Program-made: the position numbers and the translations under genes | The notes under the pieces: generated by a model | Databases searched by the model: none | What the model saw: the letters and a program-made list of their open reading frames with translations, nothing else | Told to the model about the DNA's origin: nothing | From: an uncultured Candidatus Melainabacteria bacterium | GTDB lineage: Bacteria > Cyanobacteriota > Vampirovibrionia > Gastranaerophilales > Gastranaerophilaceae | Length of the DNA stretch: 64,000 nt | Assembly: GCA_947570135.1 (NCBI GenBank) | Contig: CANOTP010000002.1 | Location: 186,001-250,000, forward strand | Direction: 5' to 3' | In this document: piece after piece, positions 16,489 through 24,873 of the stretch | How positions within the stretch are numbered: the first letter of the stretch is position 1 | Layout of the letters: every line of letters starts with the position of its first letter

Positions 16489-17763
16489 ATGAAAAGAAGA
16501 TTTGGCTTAGTAATGGCGGCAATGATGGTAGTAAGTACAATGTCACCAATGGCGTTTGCTTTTACCAACCCGTTGAAGAATTATAATCTTTATGACGATG
16601 TTAATCCGCAGTCAACGGATGAAAGAGAACAGGTTATGAATGATGTATTAGTGCCGCGAAGTTCAAAGTCATCAAGTATGAGTTCACCTGACAGTCTGCC
16701 TGATTTTTCGGGTGCTGGTGCGTCTGTAGATGTTCCGAAAACAAGAAATCAAACTCTTCGTGAATCTTCAAGAAATGTTTATGCTGATCCAAGTAGTGAC
16801 CCGGGTTGGTTGGAAGGTCCTTCTTTCTATCCCAATCCTTCTTTTGCCAGTATTGTTGAAAAATACAGAAGAAGTGATTTTGCAGGATGTCTGCAAGAAT
16901 GTATTTCTTATGTAAGAAAACATCCGCAGGATACTTTAGGTTTTTACTATCTTGCAATGTGTTATACTAAAGTAAGCGATATGGATAATGCCGTTAAGGC
17001 TTATGAAAAAGTTATTGCACTGAATGATAACCCGATGATTGTAAAATATGCAACAAACGGACGTAATTGTATTATGGGTAATGATGAAGAAAAATGTTAT
17101 CCTAATGTAAATGAACCTGAATTGGTTTATCCGTATGCAAATATTCCTTCATCAAATCTTACACCGATTGACCCTGAAACATTGGTAAGAAGAAATTTTG
17201 CAACTTTAAAACAAGAATTATCATCTGAAGTTCAAGATGATAATAATGATAACAATAATTCGAATGATCCTGATTCAAAAGATAAAAAAGGTAAAATTAC
17301 ATTACCGTTTGGTAAACAAGATGAAAAGCTTGATGACTTTATTAACGCACCATACGGTAACGGTTTATCACCTGAATTGAATAAGGAATATAAACAACTT
17401 CAATTGAAGAAAATTCAAAGTACAATCAATAACAAAGATTCAAAAGTTGATGAAAAAGAAAAAGAATTGAGAGATTTGAAAGATATTAAAAAATTTGATA
17501 ATCAAAAATCAAATTCCGAAACAATTAAATTAGCTTATGAAATTTCTCAAAATGAACTGGAAGCATTATCAAAAGACCCTGAATACATTAGAAGTAAACA
17601 GGAATACGAAGAACTTCACATGTTATTGGGCGGAAATTCGGATACAAAAGACTCTATGGCAGATTTTCTTCCGTATATGACAGAATCAGGCAGTAAAAAT
17701 TTATCTCCTGAAGTTATTCAAACAATGATGATGAAGTCTGTTATGGGTGATTTAAACTTATAG
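16489..17763 (+). CDS. Secreted TPR-containing protein
   Basis: The protein has 424 residues. A cleavable signal peptide (basic K-R-R, hydrophobic core, cut after M-A-F-A, about residue 24) sends it to the periplasm. A Ser/Pro-rich region follows, then TPR-like helices (about 122-190: F-A-G-C-L-Q-E-C-I, Y-Y-L-A-M-C-Y-T-K and D-N-A-V-K-A-Y-E-K). An Asp/Asn-rich linker (about 248-268) leads to a charged helical C-terminus. The role is unknown; TPR proteins of this kind often scaffold envelope complexes. An AAGAGGA ribosome site precedes the ATG and a TATAAT box lies at about 16427. The next gene follows after 10 bases and also looks TPR-like, suggesting a functional pair. Confidence 0.68.
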   Translation: MKRRFGLVMAAMMVVSTMSPMAFAFTNPLKNYNLYDDVNPQSTDEREQVMNDVLVPRSSKSSSMSSPDSLPDFSGAGASVDVPKTRNQTLRESSRNVYADPSSDPGWLEGPSFYPNPSFASIVEKYRRSDFAGCLQECISYVRKHPQDTLGFYYLAMCYTKVSDMDNAVKAYEKVIALNDNPMIVKYATNGRNCIMGNDEEKCYPNVNEPELVYPYANIPSSNLTPIDPETLVRRNFATLKQELSSEVQDDNNDNNNSNDPDSKDKKGKITLPFGKQDEKLDDFINAPYGNGLSPELNKEYKQLQLKKIQSTINNKDSKVDEKEKELRDLKDIKKFDNQKSNSETIKLAYEISQNELEALSKDPEYIRSKQEYEELHMLLGGNSDTKDSMADFLPYMTESGSKNLSPEVIQTMMMKSVMGDLNL

Positions 17764-17773
17764 GAAAGGTTTA

Positions 17774-18370
17774 ATGTCTTTAACTAAATATGAAAAAGTA
17801 AAAAACGACTTTCTGCGCGGAAAATTAAAGGGCTGTAAGTCGTTTTTTGAAGAAAAGGGTTATTATACGGAGGCTGCGTATTGTTATATTGTTTTAGATA
17901 AACTTGACAGGGCGCAAGAACTTTTTCTAAAAGCAAAAGATGAAGATATAAGAGCCAATTGGGGATTGCTTTTAATTCAGTTAATTCGCGGAGATATTCA
18001 TGCCTATCCTACATATTTCGAGGTAAGAAATTTCCTTGAAATCGACATAAATATTTTGATAACTTACTGTAAAAGTGATTATATCGAAAAAATTATCAGA
18101 TATGCGGATTTTCTTGCCTATTACAACCCTGAATGCTATAAGTTTTTTGCACGAGTGTTTTGGGCAAACAATATTATGCCTGCGTCGATGTATTTTTTAG
18201 ACAGGGCAAAAAGCGAGTTTTATCAAGACCCCGAACTGCATTATCTGTTGGCATACGTTCGTTATTACAATGAAAAAGATAAAGTCGGATGTAAAAAAGC
18301 TCTTGATGCATGTTTAGAACTCTTACCCGAATATTTCCCTGCCAAAAAACTTTTAGCTAAGATAAACTAA
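17774..18370 (+). CDS. TPR-like hypothetical protein
   Basis: The protein has 198 residues, is all-helical and shows weak TPR-type spacing (Y-Y-T-E-A-A-Y-C-Y-I-V-L-D-K-L-D-R-A-Q-E; Y-L-L-A-Y-V-R-Y-Y-N-E). There is no signal peptide or membrane helix, so it should be cytoplasmic. It starts 10 bases after the secreted TPR protein, with GGAAAGG before the ATG, so the two are cotranscribed. Its stop overlaps that of the convergent ATPase gene by 4 bases. I cannot assign a function. Confidence 0.62.
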   Translation: MSLTKYEKVKNDFLRGKLKGCKSFFEEKGYYTEAAYCYIVLDKLDRAQELFLKAKDEDIRANWGLLLIQLIRGDIHAYPTYFEVRNFLEIDINILITYCKSDYIEKIIRYADFLAYYNPECYKFFARVFWANNIMPASMYFLDRAKSEFYQDPELHYLLAYVRYYNEKDKVGCKKALDACLELLPEYFPAKKLLAKIN

Positions 18371-19713
18371 ATATCAACGCCTTCCATCATTTCAACAAGT
18401 TGTCCGATTGTACCTTCCATAGTTACGCTGTCGGAGGTTCTTTGCTGTAGAAAAGCATTAACTTTCGGCATCATCTCAATTGCCGTATCAAGTTTAGGGT
18501 TAGAACCCGGTTGATACATACCAACGTCGATTAAGTCTTTGTTCTCGCGATACATGGACATAATTGTTCTTAACTTACCTGCTGCCTGCTTATGCTCAGG
18601 TGAGGCAATTGCACTCATCAAACGCGAAATGGATCCTAAAACGTCAATTGCAGGGTAGTGGTTTGATTCGGCAACTTTTCTGGATAAGAAAATGTGCCCG
18701 TCAACAATCCCACGTACAATATCAACAATTGGGTCTGAAATATCATCACCTTCCATAAGTACCGTGTAAAGTGCAGTAATTGAACCTTTCGGACTGTTTC
18801 CTGCTCGCTCGAGTACTTTTTGAAGCCATGAGAAAATTGAAGGCGGATAACCTTTCATTGTAGGTGGTTCACCTAATGAAAGACCGACTTCACGACCTGC
18901 CATAGCACAACGGGTTACGGTGTCTGTCATTAAGAAAACTTTTTTACCCTGATCTCTAAAATATTCACAAACAGCGGTTGCTGTTAAAAGAGCTTTTTGT
19001 CGAATCAATGGCGGCTGGTCGCCTGTTGAACATACAAGAACGGATTTTGCCATACCAAGTTCGCCCAGTGCATCTTCAACAAACTCCTTAACCTCACGAC
19101 CACGTTCTCCGATTAGTGCAACAACGTTAACATCGGCATCAGAGTTTCTTGCAATCATACCCAGAAGTGTACTTTTACCAACCCCTGAACCCGCAAACAG
19201 CCCTAAACGCTGTCCGCAGCCCATTGTCATACAACCGTCAATTGCACGAACTCCTGTTGAGAATTGTTCCGTGATAATCGGACGCTCAAAAGGTCCCGGC
19301 GGCGGTCCGTCAATAGCACGCCAAGTCGCGCCTGTTGTATCAAGCGGTTTTCCGTCAATGGGGTTTCCCAAAGGGTCAATAAGTCTTCCCAATAAAAAAT
19401 CCCCGATAGGAATCGTAATCGGGCGTCTTGTTGTAGTAACCAAACTTCCCTGACCGATTCCACTTCCGTCAAGTAACAGTGATAACTGAGCAACTTCGCC
19501 TTTGAATGCTGCAACTTCAGCAGGTTTTTGTTCGCCCTGAAAGTTTTCGATAAAACATAAATCACCGATTTTTAACCCCGGTAATTTAACCTCAACAGTC
19601 AACCCCAAAAGCTTTGATACAGTACCTTTAAAGGTATACAGTTCTGTTTCGTCAAGCTTTTGTTTAACTCTTTGCTTTAACTCGTTTATGGCGGATTTGT
19701 CAATTTCTGTCAT
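18367..19713 (-). CDS. FliI/SctN-family export ATPase (orphan)
   Basis: The protein has 448 residues and is related to F1-ATPase beta but of the type III export class. It has an N-terminal beta-barrel, then D-P-L-G-N-P-I-D-G, the Walker A motif F-A-G-S-G-V-G-K-S-T (about 174-183), I-G-E-R-G-R-E-V-K-E-F (about 202-212), the Walker B region V-F-L-M-T-D-T-V-T-R, and a C-terminal helical domain. The G-D-x-x-x-D-P-I segment is typical of FliI/YscN. These hexameric ATPases unfold and feed proteins into flagellar or type III export gates. No other flagellar or injectisome gene is in the window. The ATG lies directly behind a TATAAT box, so the mRNA is probably leaderless. Confidence 0.88.
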   Translation of the reverse strand: MTEIDKSAINELKQRVKQKLDETELYTFKGTVSKLLGLTVEVKLPGLKIGDLCFIENFQGEQKPAEVAAFKGEVAQLSLLLDGSGIGQGSLVTTTRRPITIPIGDFLLGRLIDPLGNPIDGKPLDTTGATWRAIDGPPPGPFERPIITEQFSTGVRAIDGCMTMGCGQRLGLFAGSGVGKSTLLGMIARNSDADVNVVALIGERGREVKEFVEDALGELGMAKSVLVCSTGDQPPLIRQKALLTATAVCEYFRDQGKKVFLMTDTVTRCAMAGREVGLSLGEPPTMKGYPPSIFSWLQKVLERAGNSPKGSITALYTVLMEGDDISDPIVDIVRGIVDGHIFLSRKVAESNHYPAIDVLGSISRLMSAIASPEHKQAAGKLRTIMSMYRENKDLIDVGMYQPGSNPKLDTAIEMMPKVNAFLQQRTSDSVTMEGTIGQLVEMMEGVDI

Positions 19714-19719
19714 ATTTTT

Positions 19720-19747
19720 ATTATAGCAATATTTTTGGCTATATCAA
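19720..19747 (-). promoter_or_regulatory. Promoter of the export ATPase, leaderless
   Basis: On the minus strand TTGATA (19747-19742) and TATAAT (19725-19720) are 16 bases apart. The ATG at 19713 begins 6 bases after the -10 box, so transcription should start at or next to the start codon. Confidence 0.7.
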
Positions 19748-19808
19748 ATATGTTAACCGATATCAACTAAATTTTTTAAATTTCTTAAGCCTGACTTTTA
19801 CTTTCATT

Positions 19809-20465
19809 TTATTTAATAACTTCTAAAAGTCTTTCCCAGACTTCGCCGATTGAACCGTCAGCGTTAAGTGTTTTTAAATTACCTTTTTTTGTATAATATT
19901 CAATCAACGGAGCGGTTTCACGGAAGTATGTTTCAAATCTTGCTTCTGCTATTTCTTCGTTGTCGTCTTTACGTTGGATAAGTTTTCCGCCGCATTTGTC
20001 ACAAATTCCTTCAACTTTTGACGGTTTATATTTAAGGTTATAAATTTCACCGCAAACAGGGCAAGAGCGACGGTTAACGATTCTTGAAATCAGTACATCG
20101 TGGTTTAAGTCAAAGTAAATTGCTCTAAAATCTGCTTTAGTTTCACCATTGATTTCAGAATTAATTGTTTCAAGCATGTCAGCTTGGGCAATGCTTCTCG
20201 GGTATCCGTCTAAGATGTAACCTTCACGGCAGTCATCTTCCGATAATCTGTCTTTGATGATTGAACCTACAAGTTCAACGGGAACAAGGTTACCTTTGTC
20301 AATAAACGATTTTGCAATAATTCCGTTAGGAGATTCTTTTGCTATTTCTGCTCTTAAAAGTGAACCCGTATCAATATGAGGCAATCCTAAAAATTCTGCT
20401 AATTTAGCTGTTTGTGTGCCTTTACCGCATGCAGGAGGTCCGAGGAAAATAAGTTCTTTCTTCAC
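19809..20465 (-). CDS. adk: Adenylate kinase
   Basis: The protein has 218 residues. It converts ATP and AMP into two ADP. The P-loop G-P-P-A-C-G-K-G-T lies at about 9-17, the AMP-binding stretch D-T-G-S-L-L-R near 33, and D-G-Y-P-R-S near 86-91. The LID domain carries a zinc-type four-cysteine set (C-P-V-C ... C-D-K-C), typical of many Gram-positive and some Gram-negative enzymes. The start is taken as the GTG at 20465 because AGGAG lies 7 bases before it and the protein then begins directly with the first beta strand; an in-frame ATG further upstream would add 23 residues absent from the family. It lies alone rather than in the usual secY-adk-map ribosomal operon, although map is the divergent neighbour. 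Confidence 0.94.
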   Translation of the reverse strand: MKKELIFLGPPACGKGTQTAKLAEFLGLPHIDTGSLLRAEIAKESPNGIIAKSFIDKGNLVPVELVGSIIKDRLSEDDCREGYILDGYPRSIAQADMLETINSEINGETKADFRAIYFDLNHDVLISRIVNRRSCPVCGEIYNLKYKPSKVEGICDKCGGKLIQRKDDNEEIAEARFETYFRETAPLIEYYTKKGNLKTLNADGSIGEVWERLLEVIK

Positions 20466-20649
20466 GGTACTGCTCCTTTCTATATTTATAATTTCGTTAT
20501 TTCTCTCTGTAATATTCATTTTCAAGTCTTCCAACTACCGAAAGTATTTTACATCAAGCATATTTTGATTTCAAGTGGCGGGTCACAGTTTAGCTTATTG
20601 GCGACGTGGAATTTTAAAAAATAATGCGGTGGATTTTGCAGCAGCAGTG

Positions 20650-20679
20650 TTGATTTCGTAGCGGATTTTGTGCTAAAAT
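20650..20679 (+). promoter_or_regulatory. Probable promoter of map
   Basis: TTGATT (20650-20655) and TAAAAT (20674-20679) are 18 bases apart, followed by AGGG before the ATG at 20703. The rest of the 237-base gap to adk shows no gene. Confidence 0.55.
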
Positions 20680-20702
20680 ACAAGCAAGGGTAGGGAATTA
20701 TT

Positions 20703-21455
20703 ATGATAAATAAAAAATCACGGGAAGAAATCAAGAGAATGCGTCATGCAGGACACATTGTTGCTCTTGTTCACCAAAAAATGAAAGAGGTTGTAGAACC
20801 TGGTATTTCTACAAAAGAATTAGATAATATTGCAATGAATATTATTAAGGAAAATCGTGCAATACCGACATTTTTAGGGTATAACGGGTTTCCTGCATGT
20901 ATTTGTACATCAATTAACGAGCAGGTTGTACACGGGATTCCTTCTGAAAATGTTATATTAAAAGAAGGAGATATAATTGCGATTGATGTCGGGGCAACTT
21001 ACGGCGGAATGGTTGGTGACAGCGCTTGGTCATACTGCGTCGGTAAAGTCGCACCTGATGTTGCGAAGTTGATGAAGGTAACTGAAGAAGCTTTGTTCGC
21101 TGGGATTGAACAAATGCGTCCGGGTAACGTTTTAGATGATATTTCAAAAGCGATTGAAGCTGTTGCAGTTCGTGAAGGTTACGGAATTGTTCGTCAATAC
21201 GGCGGGCATGGTGTAGGTCATCAAATGCATGAAGATCCGTTTTTATTTAACTATAGTGTCGGCGATAACACATTAATTCGTGCAAATACTGCTATTGCGA
21301 TTGAGCCTATGTTAAATTTGGGCGGTGATGATGTTGTAGTAGGAGATGATGATTGGACAGTCAGCACAAAAGACGGAAAACCTTCGGCACACTTTGAACA
21401 CACGGTTATTGCAACTGAAGAAGGTCCATTAATTACAACTAAATTAATGAATTAG
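20703..21455 (+). CDS. map: Methionine aminopeptidase type I
   Basis: The protein has 250 residues and removes the initiator methionine from new proteins. The pita-bread fold residues are all visible: the first His in V-V-H-G-I-P (about 79), Asp in I-A-I-D-V-G and G-D-S-A-W-S, His in G-H-G-V-G-H-Q-M-H, Glu in A-I-A-I-E-P and Glu in A-H-F-E-H-T. It lacks the zinc-finger extension of type Ib/c enzymes. It is divergent to adk and leads a run of three plus-strand genes with gaps of 13 and 5 bases, probably an operon with two lineage-specific genes. Confidence 0.96.
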   Translation: MINKKSREEIKRMRHAGHIVALVHQKMKEVVEPGISTKELDNIAMNIIKENRAIPTFLGYNGFPACICTSINEQVVHGIPSENVILKEGDIIAIDVGATYGGMVGDSAWSYCVGKVAPDVAKLMKVTEEALFAGIEQMRPGNVLDDISKAIEAVAVREGYGIVRQYGGHGVGHQMHEDPFLFNYSVGDNTLIRANTAIAIEPMLNLGGDDVVVGDDDWTVSTKDGKPSAHFEHTVIATEEGPLITTKLMN

Positions 21456-21468
21456 GAGAAGAATTTTA

Positions 21469-22140
21469 ATGAATTATTATATAGGTTTATCATTGGCATC
21501 AGGTTCAAGTATGGACTCGGGGGTTGCCGTAATTGATGAAAATAACAAGATTATTCTTATCGATAAACTTTATAAGATGAGTGATGTAATTTTCTTTTTT
21601 GAAAATTTTTCGTCATTAAAAAATTCAAAAATTTGCGTATCGGTACCGTCAGACAGGACTATGCTTGACGGGAAGTGGAGGGTTTTATCAAAGCCTTACC
21701 AGCCTGTTGCGACCAATAAAAATATGCCAAACCGTGATAATTGGACACAAAGGCATTCGAACCGCGGAACGGAGTATTTAAAAGAATTGGTTTCACGCGG
21801 GATTACTGTAACCCGTTTTGATATTTATATGACAAGACAGAGTTTGCACTTAAATTCTTGTTATAAAGACCGTTCACCTGCGGATTGTAAGTTTTTGCAG
21901 CAGGCAATGAAGTATGAATGGGGGTTTGAGGATATTCCTGTTAATATGATGCCTATGTCGCATTTGGAGGCAATTTTGGGAGCTATTTTGGCAAAAGAAT
22001 ATGCAAATAATCCTGAAAAAGTTAATGTAATTTATAAATTCCGCGGTATGGACGTTATTGATATTAAGGATAATCTCAGTATCTCGACTGATGTTTATAA
22101 TTTTGAAAGAGAGTTAGCTTCAGGGTCAAGTTTGGTTTAA
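21469..22140 (+). CDS. Predicted RNase H-fold protein (DUF429-like)
   Basis: The protein has 223 residues. The start (Y-I-G-L-S-L-A-S-G-S-S-M-D-S-G-V-A-V-I-D) looks like the first two strands of an RNase H-like domain with a possible acidic pocket. A later P-S-D-R stretch and the helix S-H-L-E-A-I-L-G-A-I-L-A-K-E-Y resemble the DUF429 predicted nuclease family. The middle is Arg/Asn-rich (about 85-105). The assignment is tentative. It follows map by 13 bases with an AGGAGAAG site and precedes a TPR membrane protein by 5 bases. Confidence 0.5.
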   Translation: MNYYIGLSLASGSSMDSGVAVIDENNKIILIDKLYKMSDVIFFFENFSSLKNSKICVSVPSDRTMLDGKWRVLSKPYQPVATNKNMPNRDNWTQRHSNRGTEYLKELVSRGITVTRFDIYMTRQSLHLNSCYKDRSPADCKFLQQAMKYEWGFEDIPVNMMPMSHLEAILGAILAKEYANNPEKVNVIYKFRGMDVIDIKDNLSISTDVYNFERELASGSSLV

Positions 22141-22145
22141 TAGGT

Positions 22146-23360
22146 ATGTTAAAAGAGTTTTTGAAAATTGTAAGAGTTTTATCTAATCCGTTGTTATATT
22201 ATGTTGATAAATCGGGTAATTCCGTATTCAGGAATTACTGCTTGTTTAAAAACACGGGTTGTATGTATAGGACAACTATTCCAAAGGCAAATGCGGGAAA
22301 AATGTTGGAATACCGTTTTGAGCTTGATAAAATTTTAAAACGCGTTTATTTTTTGACTCCGATTGTTTTGTATTTGATATTTATTCATACAAGGTTTTCG
22401 ATTTGGAGTGTTTTGTGGTTTGAGTTTTGGTGGCTTGCGATTGTCAGCGGCTGCCGAATTGCGTTTTCTTGTTTGTTTAGCAGACAGCTTGTTAAGGCAT
22501 TTGGCAAATACGAGGTGATAGATTTCAGACCGAGTATTTCAAAAGAAAAGTCCGATGAATTTATGAGCATATATTTTTCAAAAGCGGTTGCGCTTTTGAT
22601 TGTGTTGATGTTGTGTTTTACCCCGTCGTTTCTTATAAAAACGGCAATAAAACGTGATATTACCAAGGCTAAAAAGTTCTCTCAGGCAGTTAGTCTTTCA
22701 AAACTTTATTTCGCGCTTTATCCGAAAAATGAAAAAATTTATGATATGCGTGCTTATGCAAAGTTCAGGCAGAAAGATTACGAAGGCGCGCTTGAAGATT
22801 ATCAGACCGTTTTAGATTTTACAGGCAAAAAGTTTTATAAAGAAGATTTAATAAGACTTGCCAACTTGCTTTACTTAAAACGTGTTTTATCTACTTCTAA
22901 CGAAGCTTTGGATTTATTTAACGAATATGCAACGAAAAAAGATGCTTCTGTATTGCAGATGTCACAGTTATTGTGGATTAAGTCAATATTCAGAGTTGAG
23001 CATAACATAACGGAAGGAATTTTGCAGGATTATAGTGATTTGTTGACTTCGCTTGATGAGAAAGATACCGAAAATCAGTTCTATGTAGGGTGCGACAGGG
23101 CGTATATTTTGTACTTGATGCAGGAATATCAACTCGCGATAGATAGTTATAATCCGCTGATTTCGTTTGCGGCATCAGATAAGGAAAAATATGGTGAACA
23201 ATTAAGGACATTGTACGCAGAGCGCGGGTTTGCAAAACTCAAAGTCGGGGACACAAAAGGTGCTGATGAAGATTTTCTATCATCAGGCATAACTCCTTGG
23301 GATGTGAAAAATTACGAACCAACATACTCTAATCAAGTGTTTATGGCGGATTTTAAATAA
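22146..23360 (+). CDS. Membrane protein with TPR repeats
   Basis: The protein has 404 residues. After ~65 residues there are about two hydrophobic helices (about 68-84 and 92-112), a soluble loop, and another helix near 147-166. The C-terminal ~230 residues are TPR-like (Y-D-M-R-A-Y-A-K-F-R-Q-K-D-Y-E-G-A-L-E-D-Y; C-D-R-A-Y-I-L-Y-L-M-Q-E-Y-Q-L-A-I-D-S-Y). The soluble TPR part probably faces a partner complex. I do not recognise the family. It is the last gene of the map run and overlaps the convergent tmk gene by 8 bases. Confidence 0.62.
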   Translation: MLKEFLKIVRVLSNPLLYYVDKSGNSVFRNYCLFKNTGCMYRTTIPKANAGKMLEYRFELDKILKRVYFLTPIVLYLIFIHTRFSIWSVLWFEFWWLAIVSGCRIAFSCLFSRQLVKAFGKYEVIDFRPSISKEKSDEFMSIYFSKAVALLIVLMLCFTPSFLIKTAIKRDITKAKKFSQAVSLSKLYFALYPKNEKIYDMRAYAKFRQKDYEGALEDYQTVLDFTGKKFYKEDLIRLANLLYLKRVLSTSNEALDLFNEYATKKDASVLQMSQLLWIKSIFRVEHNITEGILQDYSDLLTSLDEKDTENQFYVGCDRAYILYLMQEYQLAIDSYNPLISFAASDKEKYGEQLRTLYAERGFAKLKVGDTKGADEDFLSSGITPWDVKNYEPTYSNQVFMADFK

Positions 23361-23967
23361 ATTTTGAGATATTTTCAATAACAGATTTTTGAACCTCTTC
23401 AATTGATTTTGTGGAGTCGATTACTTTAATTCTGTCAGGTTCTTGCTTGGCAAGTTCTAAATATCCGTTTCTGACGCGGTTAAAAAATTCTTGTCCCGCG
23501 CTTTCCATACGGTCTTTTTCTGAGCCGACCCGTGACATTGAAGTTGCTATATCAACATCAAAAACGAGTGTTAAGTCAGGTTTTTTACCGCCTGTTGCAA
23601 GGTTATTTAGAGCTTTGATTTCTTCAATGTCAAGCCCTCTGCCGTAACTCTGGTAGGCAACTGAAGAGTCTGTGTGCCTGTCGCAAAGTACGATTTTACC
23701 TTGTGAAACCGCAGGTTTTACGATTATATCAATGTTTTGGGCGCGGTCTGCAAGGAATAAAAATGATTCACAGCGGTTAGAAACCTCTCCGTCGTAGTTT
23801 AGAAGAATCTCGCGAAAAGTTTCGCCTAAGCCTTTTGCTCCGGGTTCGCGGGTTGTGAGAACTTCATATCCTTTTGATTCAAGGTAAGTTTTTAATAATT
23901 TTAACTGAGTGGTTTTTCCGCATCCGTCTGCGCCTTCAAATGTGATAAATAAACCTTTTTTTTGCAT
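23353..23967 (-). CDS. tmk: Thymidylate kinase
   Basis: The protein has 204 residues and phosphorylates dTMP to dTDP. The P-loop is F-E-G-A-D-G-C-G-K-T-T (about 8-18), followed by T-R-E-P-G-A and the dTMP-binding motif D-R-H-T-D-S-S-V-A-Y-Q, where the usual D-R-Y is D-R-H. The LID region contains R-V-G-S-E-K-D-R. The ATG at 23967 has GAAGGGG upstream and gives the family's length; the longer frame adds 19 implausible residues. A TATAAT box sits about 25 bases before the start. Confidence 0.94.
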   Translation of the reverse strand: MQKKGLFITFEGADGCGKTTQLKLLKTYLESKGYEVLTTREPGAKGLGETFREILLNYDGEVSNRCESFLFLADRAQNIDIIVKPAVSQGKIVLCDRHTDSSVAYQSYGRGLDIEEIKALNNLATGGKKPDLTLVFDVDIATSMSRVGSEKDRMESAGQEFFNRVRNGYLELAKQEPDRIKVIDSTKSIEEVQKSVIENISKFI

Positions 23968-24080
23968 GATTCCCCTTCTTTTGAGTTTAATTATACCCCA
24001 AACACACAAACTTTGCCCGCTCACCTGCCTTGTTCTTTTTACCCCGCCCCATCGCGCAAATATTCTGTTTGGTATCCTAA

Positions 24081-24110
24081 TGGTGCTTATACGCTAGTGG
24101 TGCTTATTGA
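24081..24110 (+). promoter_or_regulatory. Operator-like element of the first small XRE gene
   Basis: TGGTGCTTA occurs twice, starting at 24081 and 24099, within 30 bases upstream of the regulator gene. A related sequence (TGCTTATA, AGTGGTGCT) forms the palindrome upstream of the second XRE gene at 24572-24597, which suggests a common binding site. Confidence 0.45.
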
Positions 24111-24132
24111 GAATATAACATAGTATAAGGCT

Positions 24133-24363
24133 ATGGATTACGAAAGCAGTATCTATAAAAATATAGGTTCAAATATCAAAAGGTTTCGATTAGCAAAGGG
24201 TTTTTCGCAAGAAAAACTTTCAGAACTGCTTGATGCGAATTCAAAATTTATCGGGCACGTTGAACGTTTTGAAAGATGCATCAGTCTTAAAAAACTAATT
24301 CAGCTTTCTAAGCTTCTTGATGTTCCTCTTGAGGCTCTTGTTGCTGCGGGAGATCAGCAATAA
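24133..24363 (+). CDS. Small XRE-family regulator 1
   Basis: The protein has 76 residues and is a single helix-turn-helix domain of the Cro/CI (XRE) type: I-K-R-F-R-L-A-K-G-F-S-Q-E-K-L-S-E-L-L then F-I-G-H-V-E-R. It has no other domain. It is clearly similar along its whole length to the regulator at 24612-24851. Operator-like repeats lie 23-52 bases upstream. Its 3' end overlaps the 3' end of the minus-strand 80-residue gene by 56 bases. Such small repressors often control accessory or phage-derived genes. Confidence 0.8.
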   Translation: MDYESSIYKNIGSNIKRFRLAKGFSQEKLSELLDANSKFIGHVERFERCISLKKLIQLSKLLDVPLEALVAAGDQQ

Positions 24364-24550
24364 AATTTTGTTCATAATCTGCTAAAATGTTAACTATTTC
24401 TTCTGTTTTACTCATCATAATTGTAAGACAGTTATCAACATCTTTTCTTTTCAAATCACTACAATCATATCGTATTGATTCTTGTAATATGAGCATATTA
24501 CTTTGGATTTCTTCTACTCTTAACCTTGTATCTGCAATTAAATCTTCCAT
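24308..24550 (-). CDS. Small helical hypothetical protein
   Basis: The protein has 80 residues, is predicted all-helical and has a Gln/Glu-rich C-terminus (Q-Q-Q-E-P-Q-E-E-H-Q). It looks real because a near-perfect AAGGAGG ribosome site lies 7 bases before the ATG. It is divergent to the second XRE gene, with the perfect palindrome (24572-24597) between them, so that regulator may control it. It overlaps the end of the first XRE gene on the opposite strand. The function is unknown; an antagonist of the regulators is one possibility. Confidence 0.6.
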   Translation of the reverse strand: MEDLIADTRLRVEEIQSNMLILQESIRYDCSDLKRKDVDNCLTIMMSKTEEIVNILADYEQNFIADLPQQQEPQEEHQEA

Positions 24551-24571
24551 TTTTTAACCTCCTTAATGATG

Positions 24572-24597
24572 CTTATATAGCAGTGGTGCTATATAAG
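24572..24597. promoter_or_regulatory. Perfect 11-bp palindrome, probable XRE operator
   Basis: CTTATATAGCA (24572-24582) and TGCTATATAAG (24587-24597) are perfect inverted repeats around GTGG. The element lies between the divergent starts at 24550 (minus) and 24612 (plus) and overlaps the likely promoter of both. Confidence 0.65.
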
Positions 24598-24611
24598 TAT
24601 ATAATTATAAT

Positions 24612-24851
24612 ATGTCAAGTTTCAAAAAATATTTTTATCAAAATCTTGGAGAAAGAGTCCGCTATTTTCGGGAAAAGCGTGGCTTAACTCAAGAACGTCT
24701 TTCTGAAATCGTTGACAGGGGACCAAAATATATTGGGCATATTGAACGGCATGAAAGAAACATCAGTACAAAAATTTTAATAAAACTAATAGAATTTTTT
24801 GAAGTGCAGCCTGAAGATTTTTTTAATTTTGAAGAAAAATATAAATTTTAG
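24612..24851 (+). CDS. Small XRE-family regulator 2
   Basis: The protein has 79 residues and one XRE helix-turn-helix (V-R-Y-F-R-E-K-R-G-L-T-Q-E-R-L-S-E-I-V and Y-I-G-H-I-E-R). It is a paralogue of the regulator 250 bases upstream; both share I-G-H-x-E-R-x-E-R-x-I-S. There is no ribosome site; a TATAAT box ends 6 bases before the ATG, with a second directly before it, so the mRNA is probably leaderless. The palindrome at 24572-24597 would allow autoregulation. Confidence 0.8.
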   Translation: MSSFKKYFYQNLGERVRYFREKRGLTQERLSEIVDRGPKYIGHIERHERNISTKILIKLIEFFEVQPEDFFNFEEKYKF

Positions 24852-24873
24852 TTTGTAGCCTTGGCGCGCGGGG

